Below are positions 7,704-14,595 of a stretch of DNA of 15,530 nucleotides, one piece after another; the stretch's first letter is position 1, and each line of letters opens with the position of its first letter. The stretch is from Hungatella sp. UBA3402 (GTDB taxonomy: Bacteria > Bacillota > Clostridia > Lachnospirales > Lachnospiraceae), in assembly GCA_002358555.1 (NCBI GenBank), contig DEPC01000216.1, forward strand, positions 1 through 15,530. The letters run 5' to 3'. The notes beneath the pieces are model-generated. The model was not told where the DNA came from, ran no database searches, and saw nothing but the letters and a program-made list of their open reading frames with translations. The translations under genes and the position numbers were made by a program.

Positions 7704-7710
7704 ATTCAAC
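7693..7710. promoter_or_regulatory. Possible ARG box over the argG -10
   Basis: TATGGTATAATATTCAAC matches the 18-bp ArgR/AhrC consensus TNTGAATWWWWATTCANA at about 14 positions, with a perfect right half (ATTCA) and a weak left half. It covers the argG -10. The call is inference from position and partial match. Confidence 0.35.
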
Positions 7711-7754
7711 ATGAAAAATAAACTTATCATACTAACTCAAGGAGGATACATTCC

Positions 7755-8975
7755 ATGAAAGAAAAAGTAGTTTTGGCCTATTCTGGCGGATTGGACACCA
7801 CAGCCATCATTCCATGGTTAAAGGAACATTTTGATTATGAAGTAATCTGCTGCTGCATTGACTGTGGGCAGGGAAATGAATTGGACGGCTTGGAAGAGCG
7901 TGCCAAATTATCTGGTGCTTCCAAATTATATATAGAAGATTTGGTAGATGATTTCTGTGATAATTATATCATGCCTTGTGTAAAAGCCAATGCTGTATAT
8001 GAAAATAAATATCTATTGGGTACTTCTATGGCTCGACCAGCGATTGCCAAACGGCTTGTAGAGATTGCTAGAAAAGAGGGAGCTTCTGCCATCTGTCATG
8101 GAGCTACTGGAAAAGGCAATGACCAGATTCGCTTTGAGCTTGGCATCAAAGCACTTGCGCCAGATTTAAAAATTATCGCTCCATGGCGTATGACGGATAT
8201 CTGGACTATGCAATCCCGAGAAGACGAGATTGAATACTGCAAGCAGCATGGAATTCACCTTCCATTTTCTGCAGATAGCAGCTACAGCCGTGACCGCAAT
8301 CTATGGCATATTAGTCATGAAGGTTTAGAATTAGAAGACCCTGCCAATGAGCCAAATTATGACCACTTACTTGTTCTAGGGGTAACTCCCCAAAAAGCTC
8401 CTGATGAGGGCGAATATGTAACTATGACATTTGAAAAAGGGGTTCCTACCAGTGTCAATGGTCAAGAGATGAAGGTTTCTGATATCATCAAGAAGTTAAA
8501 TGAACTGGGCGGCAAACATGGTATTGGCATTGTAGATATTGTAGAAAACCGTGTTGTAGGTATGAAATCCCGTGGAGTTTATGAAACTCCAGGAGGAACA
8601 ATTCTTATGGAAGCTCATCAGCAATTAGAAGAACTGGTTCTTGACCGTGCTACTATGGAAGTGAAAAAAGATATGGGCAACAAGATGGCACAGATTGTAT
8701 ATGAAGGAAAATGGTTCACTCCTTTAAGGGAGGCTGTTCAGGCTTTTGTAGAATCTACCCAGGAATATGTAACTGGAGAAGTGAAGTTTAAACTATACAA
8801 AGGAAATATTATCAAGGCAGGCACTACATCGCCCTATTCTCTGTACAGTGAATCTTTGGCCTCCTTTACTACTGGAGATTTGTATGACCACCATGATGCA
8901 GATGGCTTTATCACTTTATTTGGATTGCCTTTAAAAGTTCGTGCTATGAAGATGGCAGAAGGAAACAAGAACTAG
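7755..8975 (+). CDS. argG: Argininosuccinate synthase ArgG
   Basis: ATP-dependent ligase that joins citrulline and aspartate into argininosuccinate, the penultimate step of arginine synthesis. It has 406 residues, the standard length. Motifs: the PP-loop LAYSGGLDTT (7-16), the ATP/aspartate-binding CHGATGKGNDQIRFE segment and the citrulline-contacting SYSRDRNLWHISHEG. AGGAGG ends 9 nt before the ATG. It is transcribed away from the argC operon from a shared control region. The usual partners argH and argF are not in this window: argG is followed instead by a regulator remnant and an unrelated dehydrogenase. No clear terminator follows the stop. Confidence 0.98.
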   Translation: MKEKVVLAYSGGLDTTAIIPWLKEHFDYEVICCCIDCGQGNELDGLEERAKLSGASKLYIEDLVDDFCDNYIMPCVKANAVYENKYLLGTSMARPAIAKRLVEIARKEGASAICHGATGKGNDQIRFELGIKALAPDLKIIAPWRMTDIWTMQSREDEIEYCKQHGIHLPFSADSSYSRDRNLWHISHEGLELEDPANEPNYDHLLVLGVTPQKAPDEGEYVTMTFEKGVPTSVNGQEMKVSDIIKKLNELGGKHGIGIVDIVENRVVGMKSRGVYETPGGTILMEAHQQLEELVLDRATMEVKKDMGNKMAQIVYEGKWFTPLREAVQAFVESTQEYVTGEVKFKLYKGNIIKAGTTSPYSLYSESLASFTTGDLYDHHDADGFITLFGLPLKVRAMKMAEGNKN

Positions 8976-9098
8976 AGTATATCCAAAAATTATTTTTTCA
9001 CATACTTTAAAGATAATACAGGCCAAAGCATTGCTCAGATAAGACGAAGAACTTCTGTAATTGCAAATGAATTTGTGATTTCGTTATTATTTCCATAA
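8976..9098 (+). pseudogene. Possible C-terminal remnant of an AraC-family regulator
   Basis: Directly after the argG stop, and in the same frame, 40 sense codons run to a TAA at 9096. The translation contains ISKNYFFTYFKDNTG followed by QSIAQIRRRTS. This resembles the second helix-turn-helix of AraC/XylS proteins (S-x-x-Y-F-x-x-x-F-K-x-x-T-G-x-S-x-x-x-x-R-R). There is no start codon, ribosome site or N-terminal part, so if real it is a dead fragment left by a deletion next to argG. The match is short and could be chance. Confidence 0.35.
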
Positions 9099-9104
9099 TC
9101 TTCC

Positions 9105-9134
9105 TTGACTCCTTACTCGAACAGGCTGTATACT
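9105..9134 (+). promoter_or_regulatory. Promoter of the dehydrogenase gene
   Basis: TTGACT (9105-9110), an 18-nt spacer and TATACT (9129-9134): a good sigma-A promoter about 40 nt before the AAGGAGGA ribosome site (9166-9172) of the next gene. It indicates independent transcription from argG. Confidence 0.7.
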
Positions 9135-9180
9135 ATTACTGTCAAGTAAATATTTTTTTCAGAGAAGGAGGACTTTCGTT

Positions 9181-10206
9181 ATGAGCAAGATTAAAGTGGT
9201 ACAGTATGGATGTGGCAAGATGAGCAAATACACTTTGCGCTATCTCTATGAGAAGGGTGCTCAGATTGTGGGGGCAATCGATGTAAACCCTGAAATTGTA
9301 GGTATGGATATTGGCGATTATGCAGAGCTCGGTGTAAAGACAGGTATTCTTATCAGTGACAATGCAGACGAAGTTTTAGACAGTACAGACCCAGATATTG
9401 CAGTGGTTACTCTGTTCAGTCTAGTGAGTGACTGCTATGACCATTTTATCAAATGTTTAAGCCGTGGAATCAATGTCATAACTACCTGTGAAGAAGCAAC
9501 GTACTGCTGGACCACTGACCCAGTCCGTGCGAATCGCTTAGATGTTCTTGCCAAAGAAAATAACTGCACCTTTGTGGGAAGTGGTATGGAAGATACCTTC
9601 TGGGTAAATATGGTTGGCCTGGTTGCAGGAAGCTGCCATTCTATCAAAAAAATTGAAGGCGCTGTAAGCTACAATGTGGAAGATTATGGCCTAGCCCTTG
9701 CAAAAGCTCATGGTGTAGACTTGACTCCTGAAGAATTTGAAAAACAGATTGCCCATCCAGAGGTTCTAGAGCCTTCTTATGTATGGAATTCCAATGAGGC
9801 ATTAGCATCAAAGATGGGTTGGACCATCAAGAGCCAAACTCAGAAGTGTGTACCTTATTTCCATGACAGCGACCTATATTCTTCCACTATGGGCAAGAAT
9901 ATTAAAAAAGGCAACTGCATCGGTATGGCGGCTGTTGTCACTACAGAAACCTTCCAAGGCCCTGTGATTGAGACTCAATGTATTGGTAAGGTATATGGTC
10001 CCGACGATGGAGATATGTGTGACTGGAAGATTACCGGAGAACCTGATACCGAATTTCATGTGGTAAAACCTGCCACAGTAGAGCATACCTGTGCCACAAT
10101 TGTAAATAGGATTCCTGCTGTTTTAAGAGCTCCATCTGGGCTGATTACAATGGATGAGTTGGATGAGATTGAATATATAACTTATCCTATGGAGTTTTAT
10201 TGCTAA
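9181..10206 (+). CDS. 2,4-diaminopentanoate-dehydrogenase-like NAD(P)-dependent oxidoreductase
   Basis: A 341-residue enzyme with a DapB-like Rossmann N-terminus: KIKVVQYGCGKM (residues 3-14, GxGxM), GAIDVNPEIVGMDIG (31-45), GINVITTCEEA (96-106). This is followed by the substrate domain seen in 2,4-diaminopentanoate dehydrogenases (GSGMEDTF at 133-140, and VEHTCATIVNRIP...APSGLIT near the end). In ornithine-fermenting clostridia that enzyme oxidatively deaminates 2,4-diaminopentanoate made from D-ornithine. Here the ornithine aminomutase and thiolase genes are absent from the visible neighbourhood, so the substrate is uncertain; another amino acid or amine is possible. Such proteins are often labelled dihydrodipicolinate reductase, which the C-terminal half does not support. 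It has its own promoter and a strong ribosome site 9 nt before ATG, and is followed by a hairpin. Position next to arginine genes hints at ornithine metabolism but does not prove it. Confidence 0.68.
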   Translation: MSKIKVVQYGCGKMSKYTLRYLYEKGAQIVGAIDVNPEIVGMDIGDYAELGVKTGILISDNADEVLDSTDPDIAVVTLFSLVSDCYDHFIKCLSRGINVITTCEEATYCWTTDPVRANRLDVLAKENNCTFVGSGMEDTFWVNMVGLVAGSCHSIKKIEGAVSYNVEDYGLALAKAHGVDLTPEEFEKQIAHPEVLEPSYVWNSNEALASKMGWTIKSQTQKCVPYFHDSDLYSSTMGKNIKKGNCIGMAAVVTTETFQGPVIETQCIGKVYGPDDGDMCDWKITGEPDTEFHVVKPATVEHTCATIVNRIPAVLRAPSGLITMDELDEIEYITYPMEFYC

Positions 10207-10232
10207 AGAATATCAATATTAGTTAGATTTAC

Positions 10233-10271
10233 CTCACAGACTCCCTTGTCAATAAAAGGTGGGTCTGTGAG
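10233..10271 (+). terminator. Hairpin after the dehydrogenase gene, possible terminator
   Basis: CTCACAGAC (10233-10241) pairs perfectly with GTCTGTGAG (10263-10271), with an inner CCTT/AAGG stem. It begins 27 nt after the stop codon. The following tract (TTTCTGG) is a poor U-run, so termination may be weak. It also lies downstream of the decayed MFS gene on the other strand. Confidence 0.5.
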
Positions 10272-10339
10272 TTTCTGGCAGATGCATACAAAATATATAT
10301 AAAGATTCTTTTATGCTCGCATTTTTGTAGATTTTTCTG

Positions 10340-11152
10340 TTATTTTTCTAAAATTTCTTTGTTTGTTCCATAATATAAACCAGTAAAAATAAGGATAGAC
10401 GAACCCGCCACTGTCAATACTATCACAAATCTTAACATAGCACTTATACCAAAACTATCCTGCAACATTCCACCCAAGACATTGCCAACCATGGCTCCAA
10501 TGCCCGCAGCCATAACCAGATGCATGGTGGTATATTTTTTCATCAGTTTTTGGGTCAGAGCCATAGCAGGCATTTCGCAAAGGGCCATGATAAACACAGC
10601 CACACCGTAAATGGCAGTGTCCCCTCCAAGACTTTTTACAATGTTAATCAAATAGGTAGCCAGAGTGGTAGCGCCGGCAAAATCAAAAGAATATCCTAAC
10701 AAGATAACAAATAGAATTTTATGATTTTTGATGACCGAAAATAAACTACTGGCTCGTTTTCTTGTCTGGCATATGCCTTTTTGCTCTGGCAATGAGTGGG
10801 CAACTGGCAAAAAGCCTACGGAACCAAGGGCAAATATAACTGATAAGATATCAGGACTGAAATATTCCAGAAATCTTCCTAAAAAAATAGCTGTTATCGC
10901 ATAAGAGATAGATCCCATCCCTCTGGAAAATCCAAAATTAAGGGCTGCTCCTCTGTGTATGTAATTCATAGCTATAGCTGACAATAGCGGAACCACACAT
11001 AGAGAGATACACAAAACTCCTGTATAACAAAGAATCAATACTGCAAGTGGAACATCTGTAAAGGAAAGTAATAAAAATATGGTCATGGACAAAATAAATA
11101 AAATATCACAAAGAGGAAGCCAGCATAGTGTTTGTAATTCCTGATATCCGTT
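10340..11152 (-). pseudogene. Decayed MFS transporter (3' portion only)
   Basis: The reading frame encodes the later part of a major-facilitator transporter: several hydrophobic helices, a central basic loop (TRKRASSLFSVIKNHKILF) and the late GNVLGGMLQDSFG motif. Full members of this MFS type are about 390-410 residues; here the frame is open only back to a TAA at 11153-11155, about 270 codons, so the first four or so helices are missing. The first usable start is a TTG at 11092 without a convincing ribosome site, while MFS-like sequence (LPLCDILFILSMTIF) continues upstream of it. The step from MHLVMAAGIG straight into AMVGNVLGG also looks as if one or two helices were lost in frame. Its 5' end runs into the truncated HxlR-like gene in another frame. 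I read it as non-functional; the substrate is unknown. Confidence 0.6.
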
Positions 11153-11249
11153 TTAAAAGAGTGTTATATCTTGTTGGGTCGTTTAATTTCAAGGCACAGA
11201 GGATAGAAATACAGGGACAATTTTGATTTGCACATTCTTTGTTACTCAT
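11106..11249 (-). pseudogene. 5' fragment of an HxlR-type transcription regulator
   Basis: A 47-codon frame with an excellent ribosome site (GGAGGAGG, 10 nt before ATG at 11249) and a strong promoter. It encodes a Cys-rich start (NQNCPC), then ILCALKL, TRYNTLLKRISGITN and TMLASSL, which matches the winged-helix core of HxlR regulators (the R-[FY]-N-x-L...I-x-G-I-[ST]-x-x-M-L-x-x-x-L pattern). HxlR proteins are about 100-120 residues. Here the frame stops right after the recognition helix, where the rest of the wing should follow. The spacing between the N-terminal Cys and TRYN is also about 10 residues short, lacking the usual G-K-W piece. The 3' part overlaps MFS-coding sequence in a different frame, so a deletion appears to have joined the two genes. 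The short peptide may still be made but should not fold as a normal regulator. Confidence 0.55.
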
Positions 11250-11325
11250 AATTTTCGTACCTCCTCCGAAAAACTGTGAATAAGATAATTTCTTGAATTA
11301 CTGAGGCTCTTGGCGGATACACTGT

Positions 11326-11354
11326 ATTATATATTTTTAATTTGTATCTATCAA
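11326..11354 (-). promoter_or_regulatory. Promoter of the HxlR-like fragment
   Basis: On the minus strand TTGATA (11354-11349) and TATAAT (11331-11326) are 17 nt apart, about 75 nt before the ATG of the truncated regulator. The promoter is intact although the gene is not. It lies between the fragment and the divergent C59 hydrolase gene, where an HxlR regulator would be expected to bind. Confidence 0.65.
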
Positions 11355-11470
11355 TAGCAGATAATATCGCAGCCTATGTTATAGATGATTCTCTTATGAT
11401 ATATCTGGAAAAATCTATTTATACAGAAAATTACCTGCTATCATAGAATTGAAAGGAGCCAACCAAACCT
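11355..11470. other. Upstream region of the C59 hydrolase gene
   Basis: AT-rich. A possible extended -10 on the plus strand is TGTTATAGA (11377-11385), without a good -35. GAAAGGAG (11451-11458) is the ribosome site for the hydrolase, with a 12-nt spacer. No clear operator was seen. Confidence 0.3.
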
Positions 11471-12523
11471 ATGAGTACTAAAAAAAGTCCATTTTCCGAC
11501 ATGGGATGTACCTGTTTTACATGGGAGACTGATGACCACATGCATCTACTGGGAAGAACCTATGACCAATGTGGTAATTTGCAGGGAAATCGTATTGCTG
11601 TAATTCCACGAAATTATCCCCTTAAACTTGAAATCAATGAAAAATGCCCTCGCTATATTCAAAGTCGCTATGCCTTTGGAGGAATGGCGGTTACAGGGCT
11701 TGCCTCTCCAGTTATGGTAGATGGGGTCAATGAGACAGGAGTTATGGGAGGACTGCTCAACTATCCAGGCTATGCAACCTATGACCTTGTTCGGGACAGT
11801 AAACATCTAAATATTCATCCTGGATTTCTTACAGGATATCTGTTAAGCCTGTGTTCTTCTGTAGAAGAAATTGCCAGTGTTCTTCCTTCTTTAAATCTAA
11901 CTGCTGAACCTATCTTTGACCAAGAAATGACTGTACATTATATTTTTTCTGACAGAACCGGAGAATCCATTATCATAGAGCCAGATGCAGATGGACTTCA
12001 AATCCACCGTGATACGTTAGGTGTTATGACAAACTCTCCTGGATATTTATGGCAGCAGACTAATCTATATAATTATGCCTCTGTATCTAATATCTTGGAT
12101 TCCTCCAGAGACTTCCTAGAATTAAAATACCAAGGAGTTAGTGTAAGTTCTGGTGGTGGCTTTGGGCTTCCAGGTGATTACTCTTCTCCCTCTCGATTTG
12201 TGCGTATGGCAGTCCTAAAACACTATGCTGTGAAGGGAGCCAATGAAATAGACGGAGTATCTCGTATGTTCCATCAATTTTCTTCTGTAAATATACCAGA
12301 AGGAATCGTATTTAGGCCAGAAGACGAAGTTTCCCAATCGCCGAACCAATCTTATGACCAGACTCTATGCACTAGCATTATGTGTGCAGAAAGTGGAACT
12401 TACTATTTCTCCACCTGTAAAAACCGACGAATCAATGCAATACGACTTTTAGGATTAGAAGGAAATCCAGAGATTAAATATTTTGAATTACCAGAAAAAG
12501 AAGATATTGTGTATCTCAATTAG
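11471..12523 (+). CDS. Choloylglycine hydrolase / penicillin V acylase family amide hydrolase (C59)
   Basis: Ntn-hydrolase of 350 residues that cleaves linear amide C-N bonds; family members deconjugate bile salts or hydrolyse penicillin V. The predicted nucleophile is Cys13 in MGCTCFTWET, exposed after removal of 12 residues. Other residues of the bile salt hydrolase active site are in place: Arg29 and Asp32 (GRTYDQ), Asn97 in LLNYPGYATY, Asn188 in TNSPGY and Arg242 in SPSRFVR. Asn at the position of residue 97 is the bile-salt-hydrolase state, whereas characterised penicillin V acylases have Tyr there. No signal peptide or membrane helix is seen, so it is probably cytosolic. Most bile salt hydrolases start Met-Cys, so the 12-residue leader is unusual. 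An internal ATG two codons before the Cys has no ribosome site, and the ATG at 11471 has GAAAGGAG. Bile salt hydrolase is the best guess, but acyl-amino-acid or acyl-homoserine-lactone substrates are possible. Confidence 0.82.
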   Translation: MSTKKSPFSDMGCTCFTWETDDHMHLLGRTYDQCGNLQGNRIAVIPRNYPLKLEINEKCPRYIQSRYAFGGMAVTGLASPVMVDGVNETGVMGGLLNYPGYATYDLVRDSKHLNIHPGFLTGYLLSLCSSVEEIASVLPSLNLTAEPIFDQEMTVHYIFSDRTGESIIIEPDADGLQIHRDTLGVMTNSPGYLWQQTNLYNYASVSNILDSSRDFLELKYQGVSVSSGGGFGLPGDYSSPSRFVRMAVLKHYAVKGANEIDGVSRMFHQFSSVNIPEGIVFRPEDEVSQSPNQSYDQTLCTSIMCAESGTYYFSTCKNRRINAIRLLGLEGNPEIKYFELPEKEDIVYLN

Positions 12524-12701
12524 ACTAGAGGAAACCATCTATTTTTATGGCTACAGGATAGGAAAATGCACCCTAGTATTATATCCAGACAGAAATTGCA
12601 GTTTTATTCTATCTGCTCTGTGTTATTGCATTGTTAAATTTCTTTCTAAGATTGACACAATTCATACAAAGTAAAACGCTAAAACTATCTGGATGCAACA
12701 C
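12524..12701. other. Non-coding stretch after the C59 gene
   Basis: AT-rich sequence with no gene I can support. A 63-codon frame entering from within the hydrolase gene begins with TTG, has no ribosome site and looks non-coding. No strong terminator hairpin was found. Confidence 0.4.
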
Positions 12702-12960
12702 TAAGTTAATCTGTTGTGTTAGTTAAAATTTGTAGGCAGAAGTAACACACGAAAGAAGGCAGTTTTAAGGAAACATAACGGCCAATCAGATTTGATAACC
12801 ATAATTCCACATGGCTATGATATATAATAAGGTCTTCCTCAGTATATTTATTGTACTAGACCAACTACTATAATAACTATCGAAACTTAAAACTGCCGAC
12901 TATCTGCTTTGCTGTGTTACTTTTTCCTGCTACTTTTAACTAGCACGACAAGTTAAGTTA
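12702..12960. repeat. Element of about 260 bp with long imperfect inverted repeats (MITE-like or long-hairpin RNA)
   Basis: The left arm (12702-12769) and the reverse complement of the right arm (12886-12960) align over about 70 nt with small gaps. Shared blocks in order are TTAA, AGTTAAAA, GTAG, AGTAACACA and GGCAGTTTTAAG. The 116-nt middle has no frame of note. Several mismatches are T opposite G, which would still pair in a plus-strand RNA. The layout fits a miniature inverted-repeat element or a long hairpin RNA. I could not identify a convincing target-site duplication. It lies between the convergent C59 and apt genes and ends 20 nt from the apt stop. Confidence 0.65.
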
Positions 12961-12980
12961 CCCATATTATAGAAAATCGT

Positions 12981-13505
12981 TTAATTCCCCTCGTAGGTAA
13001 TCACAGAACCTACATCATATCCTTTGAGTTTCTCTCTCCCCTTCAGGCCAGCCAGCTCCATGACAAAGCAGACCTTCACCACTTCTCCGCCGAGCTGTTC
13101 AATCATCTTGATGATAGCCTCAATGGTTCCTCCTGTAGCAATTAAATCATCTACAATTACTACCTTTTGTCCTGGCTTAATAGAATCCTTGTGCATCTCA
13201 ACCACTGCGCTGCCATACTCTAGCTCATATTCCATAGAAATGGTCTCACAAGGAAGCTTTCCTTTTTTCCTCACAGGTACAAATCCTTTGTGCATGGCAT
13301 AAGCTACAGGAACTCCAAAAATAAACCCTCTGGATTCTGGCCCTACCACTACATCATAGTCAACATCTTTTAAAAAATTGATAAGTCCATCAATCGCTAA
13401 ATGGAGCCCATCTGCATCCTGCAAAATTGTGGTTACATCTCTGAAGATAATACCTGGCTCCGGAAAATCCGGAATACTTCTAACATAATCTTCTACTTTT
13501 TTCAT
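12981..13505 (-). CDS. apt: Adenine phosphoribosyltransferase Apt
   Basis: Cytosolic purine-salvage enzyme of 174 residues, the usual Apt length. It makes AMP from adenine and phosphoribosyl pyrophosphate. Motifs: IPDFPEPGIIFRD (11-23, the adenine-side signature of Apt), GPESRGFIFG (55-64) and the PRPP-binding VVIVDDLIATGGT (115-127). Its start overlaps the LacI-family stop as TGATG, and the ribosome site (GAGGG, 7 nt before ATG) lies inside the regulator gene, so expression is probably coupled to it. Apt is more commonly found near recJ, relA or purine genes; the link with a LacI regulator and a pectinase is odd. No terminator was seen after the stop, but the inverted-repeat element begins 20 nt downstream. 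Confidence 0.96.
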   Translation of the reverse strand: MKKVEDYVRSIPDFPEPGIIFRDVTTILQDADGLHLAIDGLINFLKDVDYDVVVGPESRGFIFGVPVAYAMHKGFVPVRKKGKLPCETISMEYELEYGSAVVEMHKDSIKPGQKVVIVDDLIATGGTIEAIIKMIEQLGGEVVKVCFVMELAGLKGREKLKGYDVGSVITYEGN

Positions 13506-14512
13506 CAGTTTTCCCTCTCCCTTATGTCTTTTACACTCTCCCGAACAACCAACTTGTTATCCAAGAATATCCTACTGTTATCTATAATACCATCTTCCAG
13601 CCTCCGAAGCAATACCCTAGTTCCTTCTCTTGCAAGGTCGCCCATATTTCGTTCTACTGTGGTCAACCGCATGGTGCCATACCCTGACATATCCCAGTTG
13701 TCAAACCCAATCAAAGAAATATCATCTGGCACAGATAATCCTGCCTCATAGATTGCAGCTCTGGCGGCAAATGCCATCTCATCATTAAAACACAAAATTG
13801 CTGTTGGCTTTTCTTCCCGACTCAAAATTCTCTTAGCTGCCCTATACCCACTGGCATAACGATAATCTCCTATCTCCATATGGAGTATATCAGGGTCCAA
13901 TCCATGATTTATCATAGAATTCCTCCATCCTCGATGCCTATGCCTGGTAGAATCCACTCCCTGTAGACCTTCAATCACTGCAATCTTTCGATGGCCATGG
14001 TCAAGAAGATAATCCATAGCTATCTCCATGGCTTTAATCTCATCTGTAACCACATTGGGAACATCATAATACACAATACGACAAATCGCAACCATAGGGA
14101 TATTTTTTTCTATTACCTCCTCAATAAATGTGCTATCTTCTGACCGCTGGGATAGTACAATAATTCCATCAAACCATGTAGGATTCAATGTCCCATTTTC
14201 ATGCATATCGATTCCCTTTACAGTTACATTATAATTGCTACCCACAATATTGTAAATTCCAGTAAGTACATCATGAAGTACAAAAGGTGAGGTCATTTTG
14301 CTGATAGTAGAAAAATATAGTCCAATCGTATGGGAACGAGAAAACTTTAGACTGATAGCTGCCTGATTAGGCACATATCCCATCTCTCTTGCAAGGTCCA
14401 CAATTCTCTGTTTGCTCTCAGATTTTCCTGCCCCCACATCATTAAGGGCCCTGGATACTGTGGAATATGATACTCCTGCCCGTTTTGCAATATCCTTAAT
14501 CGTAACCGCCAT
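13505..14512 (-). CDS. LacI-family transcription regulator
   Basis: A 335-residue repressor-type regulator. The N-terminal helix-turn-helix and hinge are TIKDIAKRAGVSYSTVSRAL (residues 4-23) and the GYVPNQAA hinge region. A periplasmic-binding-protein-like sensor domain follows, with VVTDEIKAMEIAMDYLLDHG, AILCFNDEMAFAA and DDISLIGFDNWDMS as typical landmarks. The ligand cannot be read from sequence; the neighbouring upstream GH28 pectinase points to a galacturonate or rhamnogalacturonan-derived signal, while the coupled apt would allow a purine. The start ATG has only a loose purine-rich site (AGGGGGAAA, about 10 nt upstream). The gene follows the GH28 stop by 83 nt and shows no clear promoter of its own, so it is probably in the same transcript. 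Confidence 0.92.
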   Translation of the reverse strand: MAVTIKDIAKRAGVSYSTVSRALNDVGAGKSESKQRIVDLAREMGYVPNQAAISLKFSRSHTIGLYFSTISKMTSPFVLHDVLTGIYNIVGSNYNVTVKGIDMHENGTLNPTWFDGIIVLSQRSEDSTFIEEVIEKNIPMVAICRIVYYDVPNVVTDEIKAMEIAMDYLLDHGHRKIAVIEGLQGVDSTRHRHRGWRNSMINHGLDPDILHMEIGDYRYASGYRAAKRILSREEKPTAILCFNDEMAFAARAAIYEAGLSVPDDISLIGFDNWDMSGYGTMRLTTVERNMGDLAREGTRVLLRRLEDGIIDNSRIFLDNKLVVRESVKDIREREN

Positions 14513-14595
14513 GCCCCAGCTTTCCCCCTTGCTGTCAATATCTCTTGTTTATGGTGCCAAGAAAACTATCCTTCCTGCCACTATTTGTTACCATA

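Noticed and set aside
8976..9104. Rho-independent terminator after argG
   Set aside because: No GC-rich stem followed by a T-run is present; only short AT-rich inverted repeats such as CAAAT/ATTTG.
12483..12674. 63-codon plus-strand frame overlapping the end of the C59 gene
   Set aside because: It starts with TTG inside the hydrolase, lacks a ribosome site and shows no recognisable domain; most likely a chance open frame.
14513..14595. Separate promoter for the LacI gene (TTGACA on the minus strand near 14540)
   Set aside because: No -10 at a workable distance: the expected position falls at the start codon of the gene.
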